From Endocalyx cinctus (taxonomy: Eukaryota; Ascomycota; Sordariomycetes; Amphisphaeriales; Apiosporaceae), in the NCBI GenBank assembly GCA_001600455.1, contig BCKC01000010.1:998144-1062143 (forward strand): DNA of 64,000 nucleotides, read 5' to 3'. The position numbers and the translations under genes were made by a program. This document shows, one piece after another, positions 33,564 to 45,339 of the stretch; the first letter of the stretch is position 1, and each line of letters starts with the position of its first letter. Under the pieces are notes generated by a model. The model saw nothing but the letters and a program-made list of their open reading frames with translations. It was not told the origin of the DNA and did no database searches.

Positions 33564-35031
33564 ATGCCAGGAAACACTCAGAAGCCACATGTGCTCATTG
33601 TCGGAGCTGGAATTGGAGGATTGACCCTCGCTCAAGTTCTTGAGAAGCAAGGTGTCTCGTACGAGATCTTCGAGAGAGACACTGATCTCCACTCCAGGTT
33701 CCAGGGATGGGCCATATCCATGCACACGTAAGTTTCCAGATATACCATTTAAGAGAATAAAATTTTCGCTGAACTCGTCCCGAAGTGCCGCGGCAAAGCT
33801 GCCTGATTTTTTCCCTTCCTACCTGCCACCGATGGAAGAATCGGTGAATCACCTCTCACCTCTGAAGCTCAATGCTCAGATCATCATATACGCCCGCGGT
33901 ACCGACCTTCGCCTCGGCGTTGAGAGAACGTCTGATACCTTCACGCTGCGCGCGAACCGGCTGCGACTGCGAGAGTGGCTTGCTACCAAGATCCCCATCC
34001 AGCTTGGAAAGCACCTTTTATCCGTGGAACAGAGCAAGGAAGACGGCGTTACCTTACATTTCAAGGACGGTACCACCGCCAAAGGTGATATCGTAGTCGG
34101 CGCCGATGGTGTTCACAGCCATAGTAAGTTCCATACTTCACGTATAACATTCTTCTAATCGACTCATTGATTCTAACGAGTGGAAAAATAAAATGAAGTC
34201 CGCGAGGCGGTCCTCCAGAAGTCGAATTCCGACGTCCTCCATGACATCCCGATCGCGACCGTGATCGGCGAGCTTACCCTTTCGGGCGCAGCAATGGAGC
34301 GCCAGCTCGAGCTCGGGCACAGCTCCTACGCCTTTACGCCCGAAGGCGGCAAGTATCACCTGTTCGTCGGCCTGAACCAGGCCAACGAGGACCGCAACTC
34401 GGCCGCGTATTACTGGACCTGGAACTACGAGGTCCCCGACGCGGCCGACGCGGCGGCGATGCGGGGCTGGCTGAAGACGGCCACGCAGGCGCAGAAGCGC
34501 GACCGCGTCCTCGAGAGCGTCAAGGACCTCCCGCCCCGGTTCCGCGAGATCTTCGAGCTCACCCCGCCCGAGGGCATCCGCGACGAGCCCCTCGTTTATC
34601 GGGACGCGGAGTTGGAGTCGATCCCGGCCGGGAGGATCGTGCTCCTCGGTGACGCGGCCCATCCTATGACCCCTTGTGAGCCCACCCCGATTTTTCTTTT
34701 TTTTATCTTCTTCATTTACCCCCTTGAATTTTCCAGAATATGTCACTAACATCGTTCTCCAACAGTCCGTGGTGAAGGTGGAATGCAGGCAATGCAAGAC
34801 TCGCTCAATCTCGGCGTCGCTCTTGGTGGTATCCAGTCGAACGATTACGATTCCATCGTCAAGGCTGTCGAAGCCTACAATGCAGAGATGCTCCCGCGTG
34901 GGCGTCAAGCCACCCAGAAGTCGAGGATGGCGGTTGAGAATAACAGTGCAGTGGGCACGAAGATCATCGTTTGGGGTCACGAGGCAAAAGTCATACCGGA
35001 GGAGAAGATTTCCCTCGCCGATTGGGCTTAG
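33564..35031 (+). CDS. FAD-dependent monooxygenase (aromatic hydroxylase/PHBH fold)
   Basis: Four exons (33564-33727, 33786-34123, 34199-34675, 34766-35031) give 414 aa. FAD-binding motifs are all present: VLIVGAGIGGLTLAQVLEK at the N terminus, GADGVHSHIREAV in the middle, and GRIVLLGDAAHPMTPF toward the C terminus, the last restored only by splicing. Fungal relatives hydroxylate or epoxidise aromatic acids, quinols or polyketide intermediates using NAD(P)H. There is no signal peptide, so action is cytosolic. Introns are short (58, 75 and 90 bp), the first with a CTGAAC branch site. The third exon is very GC-rich. The gene converges on the rhodopsin-like gene 191 bp downstream. Substrate unknown. 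Confidence 0.9.
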
Positions 35032-35222
35032 AACGATGATTATGGATGATCATACACGATAAATGAGATAATGGATTTTGTTTTAATAAATATTCTTGTT
35101 GTCATTAGGTTATTATTGCTTTACTACATGTTCACGCAAATAGAATAGATCCAACTAGATATTTAATTCATTATTTATTATTTCATTTTTTTTTTTAATA
35201 TTACAATCCAAACGGTGTCGCT

Positions 35223-36419
35223 CTACCAATCCCTTATATCAATAATAGTTTGAGGACGTGACTGAAATACTGGATTAAAATGCACCATAGGTGCCGTGTC
35301 TCGCGAATCGCTAGTCCTTCTCGTATCCATCGTAGTAGACAGGCTATCGTGGACCGATTTGGGTTTACGTCGTGAATGAGACGATAACAAACCAGCTGTC
35401 GTGGCATAGGACGGTCTACGAGAGGACGAGGTAACCTTGGAATATAAATCGGACATCATCTGATACGGATGGAAGTTCTGCAGTATGGGCGAGCAGGCCG
35501 GGAGGTTAGCGGCCCAGACGCCGAGCCACAGCTCCACCATGGCCCAAAAAGTCGGGTTGAAGATCTCTAGGACTAGCGGCGTCTTCTCGTCGGGAGGAGG
35601 GCTGTACGCGAAGTTGACTCGGCCGACGGGATACGAGATGCTTAAGAAGATAAGCCGCAGGATGCTAGCCGCGGTGGAGCTGTATCCGTGTGTGCGAGAG
35701 ACGTCAGTGCATGTTCAATAGCTACGCGTGAATATGAAAATCAATCAAGATGACCGTCTGACTTACACGAAACCGAGAAGGAATACGAAAGCGCCGGCCC
35801 ACTTCTTCTTCGTCGCCATCTGTAACCGCCCTATGTACACGAAAGGGAGGCCGAGCACGGCGATATCGGTCGCGAAACTAGTCGCGGCGAAAGCGAGCAA
35901 CGCGGCGCCCCTATTCCCGCAGCGACGGAGCGCGATCGTCTGGTCGTAGCCCCAGATGAGCTCGGGGTGGGTTCCGCACAGGAGGACGTCGGCGATGATA
36001 AAAGCCAAGGCCCAGACGGAGACGAAGGCGATGAGAAAATTGTTGAACCTCCGAAAGCTCTTCCACACGCCGAAGATGCGGCGGTAGAAGAGCAGGAGCG
36101 ACAGCTTGATGGCGCCGAAGGCGACCTTCTCGATCACGATCATGGCCCAGTCGATCTTGTGGGCGACGATGATCTGGCTCATCTCGAAGACGGCGTCCGT
36201 GGTCGCCTGCCCGTTGGTGCCCTCGAGCGCGTTGTAAAACTGGATCCCCGAGCAGGCGGTCGTGGTCGCGAGCGCGAGGACGATGAACCAGTCGTCGGCG
36301 CCGAGGGAGATCCGTGCGTAGGAAATTCGCACCCAAAAGCGAAGCGCCGTAAGCGCTATTCCGACGGCGGTGAATACCGCGTAGACCGGAATGGTGGTCG
36401 AGGGACCGAGTAGAGTCAT
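35223..36419 (-). CDS. Fungal rhodopsin-like (PTH11-type) seven-helix membrane protein
   Basis: Two minus-strand exons (36419-35767 and 35679-35223) give 369 aa. Seven hydrophobic helices can be traced, with family hallmarks: AVGIALTALRFWVRISYARISLGADDWFI (helices 1-2 boundary), KLSLLLFYRRIFG in helix 4, and an extracellular segment with Cys in LLCGTHPELIWGYDQ. The last helices end in EIFNPTFWAMVELWLGVWAANLPACSP. A ~90-residue Ser/Arg-rich cytoplasmic tail follows. The domain is common in Sordariomycetes, often next to metabolic genes, and includes proteins proposed as G-protein-coupled receptors. The ATG at 36419 is preferred to the one at 36497 because helix 1 starts directly after it. Confidence 0.88.
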
Positions 36420-37213
36420 GATGGTCGACGACAAAGGAAATACATTGAAATGTAAGAGGAAGGTAGAAATGAGACGAAAAAGAGAAACATGGCGCAAGAG
36501 GTTTCAATAAGCAATACTACGGTGGGAGGACACCCTCCCCTTACATACGTAGGTGAAGGGTGGCCTTATGGTTACACGATCCATACTCTCGGTATACAAA
36601 TAGTTCTTACTTACCTGCCTGCCTGCCTGCGCAGCAGACCATGCGTCTATTTCATCATTTGGTGGGGTAGGATCCTTGAGGAGGAAGCGCAGATCCTTGG
36701 GGGCCTTAGCAATGACTGAGTGGACGGCCAGTAAGGTGTTCGTGGCACATTTTATTCAATACACTAAATCGTATTATCCCGTCAGCCCGTATGGTTCGTC
36801 CTAAAATTCATTGAGAAATGATGGTGGCTGATGGTGATTACTACTTGGCTTACCAAGATTTGGTGCTGTAGGATGAAGACCCATGTCAAATACCGTGGTC
36901 ACGGATTATTCATGGGTATACACGATAAGCATCAAAATCTTCCTTGGCAGCAGGAGTAATGAGATAACTGGCATGGATCATGATATAATCTGATGCTTAT
37001 CATACTGCTTAAGGGTATGCCCTAGAATGAGTCTCAATGTATTTGATGTTTTTAAATAGAAGTTGGTAGGATAAGCTCTTTACCTACCCGCTTTCTTGAT
37101 GCGCGGGAACGGAAACCATTTTTAGTTAAATCGGCCGTTCTGGATTCTATGAGATATGGACCTACTAACAATAGTACATAGTACATACCAATGATTCAAT
37201 ATCTCAATCCATC
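36420..37213. other. Intergenic
   Basis: Promoter side of the rhodopsin-like gene. Contains CTACGTATGTAAGGGGAGGG-like sequence (minus strand, ~36530-36555) and a (TGCC)n microsatellite at about 36613-36630. No gene seen. Confidence 0.45.
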
Positions 37214-37549
37214 TCAATCAACGGGAATCCACTCTTGATTCCAATACATCTCCTCAGTCCGCCTCGGGAAAAAACGTCTTACCTTTTTGCGGATGAAGTA
37301 GATGGCGGACCAGACTGTTCGTTTCGCCGCTTGCGCCAAACATGGCGATCTAAGGGACTGCTGGCGACTATGGTATGAGCGACAAGGGTTGCATACTATG
37401 GGCAGGGGCTGGGATTGCTGTACGATGGCCCGCATCGGACAGTCACCATCCTGTAGGTACACATCGCAGTACTGAACGTGGATTAGGCGTGGTCTAGATT
37501 TAAAATCACAGAATTCGCATCGCAATTCCCTCATGTGCAAATCACACAT
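37214..37549 (-). CDS. Hypothetical cysteine-rich small protein
   Basis: A 111-codon minus-strand frame with an ordered set of Cys/His: CDLHMRELRCEFCDF, QYCDVYLQDGDCP, PIVCNPCRSYH and SPC. A basic stretch (IRKKVRRFFPRR) and the tail EMYWNQEWIPVD follow. The paired Cys spacing looks like a small metal-binding or disulfide protein. There is no signal peptide. A possible 3' splice site (CCCTTAG) lies 10 bp before the ATG, so an upstream exon may be missing, and GTAAGA after IRKK could be a donor. I do not recognise the family. Support is composition only. Confidence 0.4.
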   Translation of the reverse strand: MCDLHMRELRCEFCDFKSRPRLIHVQYCDVYLQDGDCPMRAIVQQSQPLPIVCNPCRSYHSRQQSLRSPCLAQAAKRTVWSAIYFIRKKVRRFFPRRTEEMYWNQEWIPVD

Positions 37550-39590
37550 GGCTAACCTAAGGGTTGGCAGACGCCATCAAGGCATTTAGAAGCTATTAAG
37601 TGGCCGAAATGATAATTCGGTAGGTAAGCTGAGGGAAATGTAGGGTGCATCAATGACATTGTTAAATCCTCGAGTCTATAAATTGATCTTGTCCCTTTGA
37701 TGAAGAAAATTAATCGTTTTTGTCCAGATTTTATAGTGCAGAGATACAATAAGGTATTGTTCTCAATCCATAAGATCAAATTGAAACAAGGAGCATCTAT
37801 GTGAACAGCTTTCTTAGAGATTACTGGTGAAAGAGCCTTTTGTCGTCCACGCCCAATCAATCTAGAATGCATTGTTCGTATATATATGTTCGTAGGATCG
37901 TTCAGTCTCACTACATTGGACACAATTAGTATAGTGTATACTAACTTAGGTTAATAATAAGCCCTAAATTTGGCTTACTGGTACTGCGCTGCGATGAGAG
38001 AGGTATGAAAAGAAAAGAAAAAGACGTAAGTGAAACTTGTGGATGCCCCATATTGAATCATGAACAGGTTCCCAGACATAGAAACAGCCCCGGACCAACC
38101 CATTTTTAACGACATGCTTAACACGTACTAATTAATATATAATATATGTATCTAGTGAAATCATATCTCAATGAAGATAATTAAAAAAAAAAAAAAAAAA
38201 AATTAATTGAGATTCAGCATTCTATTCTCTATTCTAAACCGGGTGAGTAATTATACGCCACAGCGACACCTTACGTAGCTCCCCTTCAGCATTCAAAATC
38301 AAGGAGCTATGATTTTCTTTCTCGCTTCGAATAGTCCGAAGCCTTTTTTCAAGTCTTGTTCCTAATATCGAAGATAGTCGCATCGCCTAAGGTGGTAGTC
38401 CTAGCTTAAAGAAACGCTCTAATTATTATTACATGGATTGGAACGAGTCTATGGCAGAATGGGTCGGCGTATCCAATACCGTATTGCTTGCCCCTCGAAC
38501 AAAGATCACTCAGTGATGAACATGGCTTACTTAAGCTTATCGTCAGACCTCTGAGTTTAATACTAATTGATATACTTCGTGTAGGCGGCGCCATGGCATT
38601 AGAATGTCACAGGACTTGGTTAAAACAAGCCAGCAGTACAATTCACGATAAGACCAAAAGCATAATAAATAAGATGGATGTTTTAAGGAAGTGACATATA
38701 AGTACGAGGTGAAGTAATGTCTGTGGCTCTGGTAAAGGTGAACTTTTTATGTTACAGATACGATTACACTCCGTAGTTTTGATTGTTGATGAATGTTCGG
38801 TACTGAGATGACAGCTTCGTAAGGGGTTACATATCGGAAGACGAAACTCTCCTATCAATCAAGTAAACTACTGTGATGGATTCATTAAAGGGCCCATGTT
38901 TGTAAGAAGAAATAAATATATATTGGAAGCTTTGCACTGTTTTTTCCTAGTAGTCCGAGGGTTATTATACTTATCCATTCACACCGTAGGCAGACGATAG
39001 AATAATCGAGCAAACCATCACTGATATTAAATCCTCATGTTCTTTTTTCTTAAATAAAAAAAAATAAATAAAAAACGTTACCAGCATGAAATTCCATGAT
39101 GCATGAAAGCTAGTTCATATAATCGGCACCTCAACACAAGCAGACAAGGTATCGCAGCTCCGATCTCCGAACATCTACATCCCCACCCCAACATCTGATT
39201 GATAACATACATACATCTTAAAAATAATATGCGGGGGTTTGACGCCAATGTCTTTTATTTCATAGGATGAAGACATATCTCAGGCCCACCGAATTTACTT
39301 AAAGGATGCATCATTTCTCGGCGGAAGATTTACGACACGAATTTAGGAAAACTGAGCTGTATATCCCAAAGGAAGACAATTTTCAATTTGCTGGTATTAG
39401 TTCAAGACTGCTGTTAGAAGGAACGAGATCCAAAAAACGGCATATATATGAGAGCTGTTTCTCACCGAACCAGTATATTCAAATTCAAACTTAATCAGAA
39501 AACATTGACTCGAGAGCCCTGTTATTTGTTACTCCGCACCGCCCGCGCTTCTGTCATCTCTCTTATAAGCTTGTTTCAAAGTAAAAGAGC
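37550..39590. other. Intergenic, AT-rich
   Basis: About 2 kb with an A20 run at 38183-38202 and no supported gene. Small frames at 37552-37923 (-) and 39306-39494 (+) lack recognisable features. The right end is the promoter of the dioxygenase gene. Confidence 0.5.
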
Positions 39591-40756
39591 ATGGCCATCA
39601 CATCTAAAAACGAAGTACAGCAAATAATTGCATCACCCGACGAGCACAAAGCTGGGAAGTATACACCTCAGACTTTAGCGAAAGCTCTTGGTGCGCTCAA
39701 CCACGACGGTCTAGTCGTACTCAAGAATGTGATACCTGTCGACACCATCGACAGATTCAACACCGTTATGTGCAAGGATGCTGATAGGAGAATTGCGGAC
39801 CCCAGCCAGCCATATAACCATGGCATTAAATGTAAGGGAATAGAGGCAGATATTTCTATGCAGGGAGATTCACTAACTGCCATTGATTTTTTTCGTCTTG
39901 TACCATAGCCAACATCCTTCAAAGGCCACCAGTAAATGACCCAGATTGCTTGAGCAAGGACGTCTATTTCAACCCTTTTCTCCTGCAACTAGCGAACTCG
40001 TAAGCACATCTAATCTTTCATCTTGATTATCTTGTATAATAGCACCTAAGATAATTTCCTAGATATCTCGGCCACAGACCCGTATGGAACTGGCTCACGG
40101 CCAACACGGCCTTGGCTAATACGGGCGGTATCCGGCAACCGCCTCATAAGGACTGCAATTTCGACCACCCGTTATTTCCGTATTACTTCATCGCCAACAT
40201 CCCTCTGTGCGATTTCACCGTCGAAAACGGAAGCACGGAGTTCTGGCTGGGTTCGCACGCGTTAACCACCTCCGCCGACCAGGAGGTCGCTTCTAAGCCG
40301 GAAGATCTCAAGCCGTACTCGTTCGCTCGCATGGGACAGACTATCCCACCTATCACGAAGGCCGCTTTGGAGGAGCGCGTCGAGATTCGCCCGCCAATTC
40401 AGCCCGAGTGCCAGAGGGGAGATATCATGATTCGAGATATCAGGACGTGGCACGCGGGTATGCCTAACTCAAGCGATTCTCATCGCATCATGTTGGCTTT
40501 AGGGTACCAAGTGAGTCTTAGATTATGAATAGTTGTATTTTTTTTTCTGTCGTCGTGATGCTGACAGGTCATTTTCTAGAGTCCCGCTCACCCAAGTTAT
40601 AATATGAGGCTCCAACTCCCTTTCGCTCACAGGGAATTCTTCTTACAGCATGGTGGTGATCTAGTAGACGTTCGTGCCCAGCTGCTTAGTGACACTGAGC
40701 TGGCCGCAACAACGGCCGATACAGATTTCTATACTCGACCAGCTTACCTGGAGTAG
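39591..40756 (+). CDS. Phytanoyl-CoA dioxygenase family (PhyH) non-heme iron oxygenase
   Basis: Four exons (39591-39831, 39909-39999, 40063-40510, 40580-40756) give 318 aa. The iron facial triad is visible: His and Asp in PPHKDC (~138 and 140) and the distal His in TWHAGMPN (~241), followed by HRIML carrying the 2-oxoglutarate-binding Arg. The N-terminal GALNHDGLVVLKNVIP and IKSNILQRPPV (the latter across the first intron) are typical of fungal PhyH-like proteins. Such enzymes hydroxylate or desaturate small molecules and occur in secondary-metabolite clusters. There is no targeting peptide. It lies about 370 bp upstream of the lipase relic on the same strand. Substrate unknown. Confidence 0.9.
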
Positions 40757-41131
40757 AAGTGAAACATTAACGGCAAAGTATAGCGATTTTCACTTTAGTA
40801 TGGAAAGTATGAATTTACAATTTCGATATTGGATAGTACATAGGGCGTGTATGGATGTTAACATGAATTCAGTTCTCGTCTGCTGTGTATTTCATCTTTA
40901 TAGATTCATAAAATTTGGCCCTCATCAACAAAATGAAGGATATAATTTATTTTTATTCGAATTGAGACAGAAAACTCTTATTACTGCTATCTCAAAATCG
41001 ATATCCATCACCTGATTCCTGGAAGTCATAGTAGTAGCTGTAGCAGTAAGTTGAACCCTAAGCTTTTGATCTGGTCATTGTCAGCATGATGTGAGTGGCA
41101 TGCTACACAAGCTCTCACCATCTGACTGCAG
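40757..41131. other. Intergenic between dioxygenase and lipase relic
   Basis: AT-rich; the N-terminal half of the lipase relic was looked for here and not found. Confidence 0.5.
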
Positions 41132-42011
41132 TACTCCGAGATTTCCGTTATTTAGATAAACTTCACATGCTCCGAGGTAAGATAAAAAAGAAAACACACG
41201 TCTAGTGATACTTATATATACACTATTTTGCTGAAACTATAGGGGCTACAGCGGAGGCTCTCTACCGTCCGAGAAGGCAGCTGAACTTCAGGCACATTAC
41301 GCGCTGGAATTATCTCAACACTTTGCTGGTGCAGCTCTGGGCGGCTGCGAGTCAAAAGTTTGGATTGCGATTTCATTGTACTAAAGCTTGGGGGTGATTT
41401 GAAAAAGAGAAGAAAAAAAATCTAATCAACTTCTATCACAGTGGTAAGCAACGTGTGGGCTAGCTTTAACACTATAAACAAGAAACCCTATATGGGAAAC
41501 CTCGTGCTTTTTCTCCTGGGTATCATGAACGAGTATCCTGAGCTGAACACGTACTTACGCAGCAAGCTTAAACCCGAACGTGCGGCAGAATTCCTCGAGG
41601 GGCTTAAAATGAACTCACTCTTGGCCTTCCAGGCATATGCGGGTCAGGATATCTGGGAATATTTCGTAGGTGGGAAGGCTTCCCTCGAGGACTCCCCTGA
41701 AATGCGGAGGGTCAGACGCGTCGAGTGGATGCTTGGCTATCACGGGACCCCGGAGATGTCCCTATTTGTTTACAAGGCGGTCGGGTACGAGATGACCCCT
41801 ATCGCGGCGACGGACGAGCACGTCGCTCATTATAAATAGCCGGTTCGACGTCGACTTACTGTATGAGCGTAACACGGCCGGAGGTCATATGGCAGAGATT
41901 GTGAATGGCAAAAATAAGGCGTTGGAGTGGCTGGTTAGCGTCTTTGATGGATCCCATATTCCACAGCAGGCTGTTAGAATCCGCGATGTTACCGTGGATG
42001 CACATATATAA
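41132..42011 (+). pseudogene. Secretory lipase (LIP family) relic, 5'-truncated
   Basis: The C-terminal two thirds of a fungal secretory lipase can be read. A short segment AVLRDFRYLDKLHMLR and an intron are followed by the nucleophile elbow GYSGGS at ~41242. AGAALGG then leads across an intron with GCGAGT in place of a GT donor to LVSNVWASFNTINK, and a long frame (41441-41839) follows. The catalytic Asp is replaced: VGYEMTP where the family has VGDE. After HVAHYK the frame breaks; an apparent 4-bp insertion precedes the family-like FDVDLLYERN and GGHMAEI (~41843-41905) in another frame. Signal peptide, lid and N-terminal half are missing. This is almost surely dead. Confidence 0.78.
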
Positions 42012-42335
42012 CCCTCCATATTTCTGACGATTTACATGTGTAATCTCGAGAGTTAGCTAGATAATGAGAATCTATCGCAATGAGAACTGTTCTATTATCA
42101 CCCACGTTTCACAGTGAACGATTTGAAATAGGGTCGCAAAACAATCAACGTCGGTTAGAACGAGCGACTACTAAAAGACCGCAAAGCTAAATACAGACGG
42201 CCTGAATAGCCGGTAATTAACAATTTAATCAGTCAGCTCTACCCTTATCAACCACATTCCCCAAAACTGCTTTTTCACCGGTGGCCACTAGACACGCCAT
42301 CAACTTACACGCGGAGGGAAAAAACAGAAAAGTTT
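42012..42335. other. Convergent spacer
   Basis: 3' flanks of the lipase relic and the tyrosinase gene; nothing else seen. Confidence 0.5.
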
Positions 42336-44007
42336 TCAAACATAGATGTAACAGAAAAGACCGTCGTTTCCACCGAGCTGGTCGTGCGTCTCCATGAGAG
42401 GTATGGCCGGACCAAGCCATTCGGGGTCGACGATGGTGTTGCCTGGGCTGTCGGTTTGCCTCTTCATGTCCATGGGCGGCATCTCGGCCATCGGGAGCGA
42501 CATCAGTCGGTTCTCCGGGTCCTGCATCTGCCAGATCCACCAGAGTCGGTCGAGAGAGGTGTGGTGGAAGTAGAAGATGGGATCTCCCGGAGAGGTCATG
42601 GCATCACCACCGGGGTCCACGGCCGCGACGTAGTGACCGGAGGTGTGGATCTGGAGAGAAAAAAGGAAATTGTTAGTCTTGAACGTTGTTTTCATCACCG
42701 CCCTTTTTCTTTCCTGAAAAGAAGTGGTGACGCGTGGTGTAATTGTGCATTAAGAGAGAAGAAACTTACTCCCCATGGATACGAGTCGTTCTTGGGTGGC
42801 GGCGATCCCAATAATGTATTGTAGAATGAGTCCATATCCGGGTGGTTGACGATAAGGTCGTACGCACGATCAGCTGTCGCTCCTAGGGCCGCATCGACAT
42901 TAATGTCACGTCGTAAGCAGCGTGGGTTCGAGCCCGTGCCGTCGGTCCTCGGGTTAGGAGCCACAAGATTATTGGCCATGGACATGGCGGTAGGTCCCAG
43001 GCTTACGACCATGCTGTTTTTCTGTAGTTAGTAATCTGAATATGCTTGACTAGGCAAAAAGGAACCACACAAAAAGGGGACAACCTACTCAGAGAATGGC
43101 CCCTCAGTCACGCAGCCACCGCCACCACCCGACTTGATGATGTTAGGGGTTCGTCCCGGTTGTGGGACGCCCTTGTAGTCGGGGTCCAACTCGCCGTTGC
43201 CGCCCATGCTGGACGCGTTACCGTTAAACAAGGGAGAGTTCTTAGGGTCCACCGAGTAGCGGTCGTAGTTCATGTACTAATTCGAATGATGGCATTGTTA
43301 GATAAGAAAAAAGTCAGGAGTAAAGAGAAGTTTTGCGTACCGGTTGGTAACCGACATATCCACATTCATCCCGGAGAGCTTTCTCAAACAAGTAAACATA
43401 ATACTTGTGAGCTCCAAAGAGATGGTAGTTGTCGTGAAGCTGCATGGCGTGAGTCATGTGGTACGCGACGAAATCATCAAATCGACTCAGAGCTCCGGGA
43501 AACCTGGTTGTGTTGGAAACCGGCGGGAGGTTCATCAGACAGGTTATAGCAGCGGTATAGTTCTGTCTCATATCCTCGGGCATATCACTCCTGTAAAATT
43601 GGTTAGAAATGGTTCATTAGGTCTATTTCTGTAACCCAAAAAAAAGTGAAAAGGTCGGAGAGGTAAAAAAACATACCACTCCTGACGCACGACGGCGGTT
43701 TCCATGGTGCAGCCGTTGTTCGTGCCGGCCTCAATCTTCTTCGCCAAGAATTCCTCGACCTTGGGCATGGTCTCTTCTTCTAACGTGTCGACGACATCGA
43801 GTGGATAGTTGGGATTGCGAACCCTAAATAACGATGTATTTCCGCATTTAGTGAAGGAAAGCTCTACGCAGGACCCTGCGACGAATAATTCACGACGAAT
43901 GCTTACACTTGTCCCTGAGCTGTGAATCCCCTAGGTGCCTTGAGAGTTGCAGCCCCGACTCCAGAAAGGAGAGAGGGCACCAAAAGTGTAGTCAAGATAG
44001 TCCACAT
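42336..44007 (-). CDS. Secreted tyrosinase (type-3 dicopper oxidase) with an altered CuA context
   Basis: Six minus-strand exons (44007-43907, 43823-43677, 43590-43341, 43276-43089, 43013-42770, 42650-42336) give 414 aa. A signal peptide (MWTILTTLLVPSLLSGVGA) is followed by the tyrosinase domain. CuA histidines lie in AYHMTH, MQLHD and FGAHKYY; CuB in HTSGH and FYFHHTSLDRLWW. SPGDPIFYFHH and ECGYVGYQP are standard. Unusual: the third CuA His sits in GAHKYY where relatives usually have WHRYF/Y, and YQPYMNYDRY replaces the usual PYWNW. All six copper ligands remain, so activity is possible. There is no long C-terminal lid domain. Tyrosinases oxidise phenols to quinones (melanin, pigment or metabolite tailoring). 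It is divergent from the lyase gene at 45.3 kb. Confidence 0.92.
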
Positions 44008-45339
44008 GTTGAATCAATCAGCCAGCTAAGTACATATGCTTAGTTGGCGTTTGGGCATGACACATCAAACGACCACATTTCTTGGTATCAGGGCAGGATA
44101 TTACAATACATATATACAACCTACTTAATCCACATTCCGGACGGACCCTCTCAATCAGTCTCCCCTAACTTGGAATTTTTTTTTGGGACATCTGCCTCCA
44201 CATCGGCACTTAAAAAAGGGGGGTGAAGGCGGCGATAGGATAAAGTCGATATCCGCAGGAAATGACTGTTTGTGTTCGATATATACCCGCGTAAATGACG
44301 GGAGCAAATCATGTCTCGATTTAGATATTGAATAATACCGGGATGCGCAACCTGTCTGGATGTGCACTTTCGGCAAACGACTTTGCATCAGTCAATATAT
44401 ATTGCGAGGCAAAAATATGGACAGCGAACGTTCATATGACGGTTTCATATACCAATCAGTGTCGTTTCAGCATTTTACTTAGGTCATCGACTACTTTTAC
44501 ATAATACTGTAAACTCAAAAGGATTATGAATGATATAGAAGTGGCATGATATAGCCGGCAAATTACCGATACCATTCAGTAGGAGTAACTGACCTACCTA
44601 AGTAACAGACCATAATATTGGAGTTGTTCAACTAGCCGTTAGTTACAGTATCAAAATCTATAAAGCTCAAGCCAATTATGAAATCAGTTGGTGATGAAGC
44701 GCGTGGCTTCTAGAAGAAGCTTTGTTACATAATATCTGTGCGTGTTGATGCTGAAAGACGAAAGCTCTTCCGCTGGTATCTGCATGGTGATACTTGGACT
44801 GGTTCATCGAGCAAACCACTCATTAACACGACAACACTTCCGGAGGATTATCCACGCCTGGGTTAGAAAATTTTAATTATGAATTATCATTTCAAATTAT
44901 GCCGACTAAGTGTTCATGACTAGCAAGGTTGCTTAAGGTAGTGTCACATTTAGCTGTGTCGTAGACCCCTACCAGAGGTTTTCTCTTTCAAACGTACATA
45001 TAGAAAAAAAATAATAGGCGCTTTCACGTATCAATAATTGAATTAATCCCCTGAGAAAGTAATGATTGCTTCCTAATTAAGTTGGCTTGGGTGTACAGAG
45101 TATTTTGAAAAGCTGTGACAGTGTAATGGGTGGATCTAGGTAAAAATGATTCCAGGTCGGTGCCGCCGGAACGACTCCGAATCTTCGGCAAGCATTGCGA
45201 GAATTTAGGAAAACAATCGTTAGAGCACCAACAATAACATTGATTTACACTTCATCCGAGAACACAACTTTCACACATTAAAACTATTATTATATTTATG
45301 ACCCGAAGGCTCTCATTAGAGGACGATTAAGCCCGGATA
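44008..45339. other. Divergent intergenic region, 1.3 kb
   Basis: AT-rich promoter region between the tyrosinase and the PLP-enzyme gene. TATATATTG near 44395 is a possible TATA-like element. No gene seen. Confidence 0.5.

Noticed and set aside
34138..34980. 280-codon frame on - opposite the FAD monooxygenase
   Set aside because: GC-rich shadow of exon 3; composition (Arg/Gly/Val/Leu) is typical of antisense frames and the sense strand is a complete family member.
35911..36507. 198-codon Arg-rich frame overlapping the rhodopsin-like gene
   Set aside because: Shadow frame of the GC-rich first exon.
36530..36555. Minus-strand CTACGTATGTAAGGGGAGGG similar to the TATA-like block of the LTR-like copies and to CCTACGTATGTAG near 62840
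   Set aside because: Similarity is limited to about 20 bp, too short to claim a third copy.
37552..37923. 123-codon frame on -
   Set aside because: Lies in AT-rich DNA, no recognisable features; it directly precedes the Cys-rich frame but in a different register without a convincing splice.
39306..39494. 62-codon frame on + before the dioxygenase gene
   Set aside because: Somewhat protein-like composition but no domain, no splice partner found and very short.
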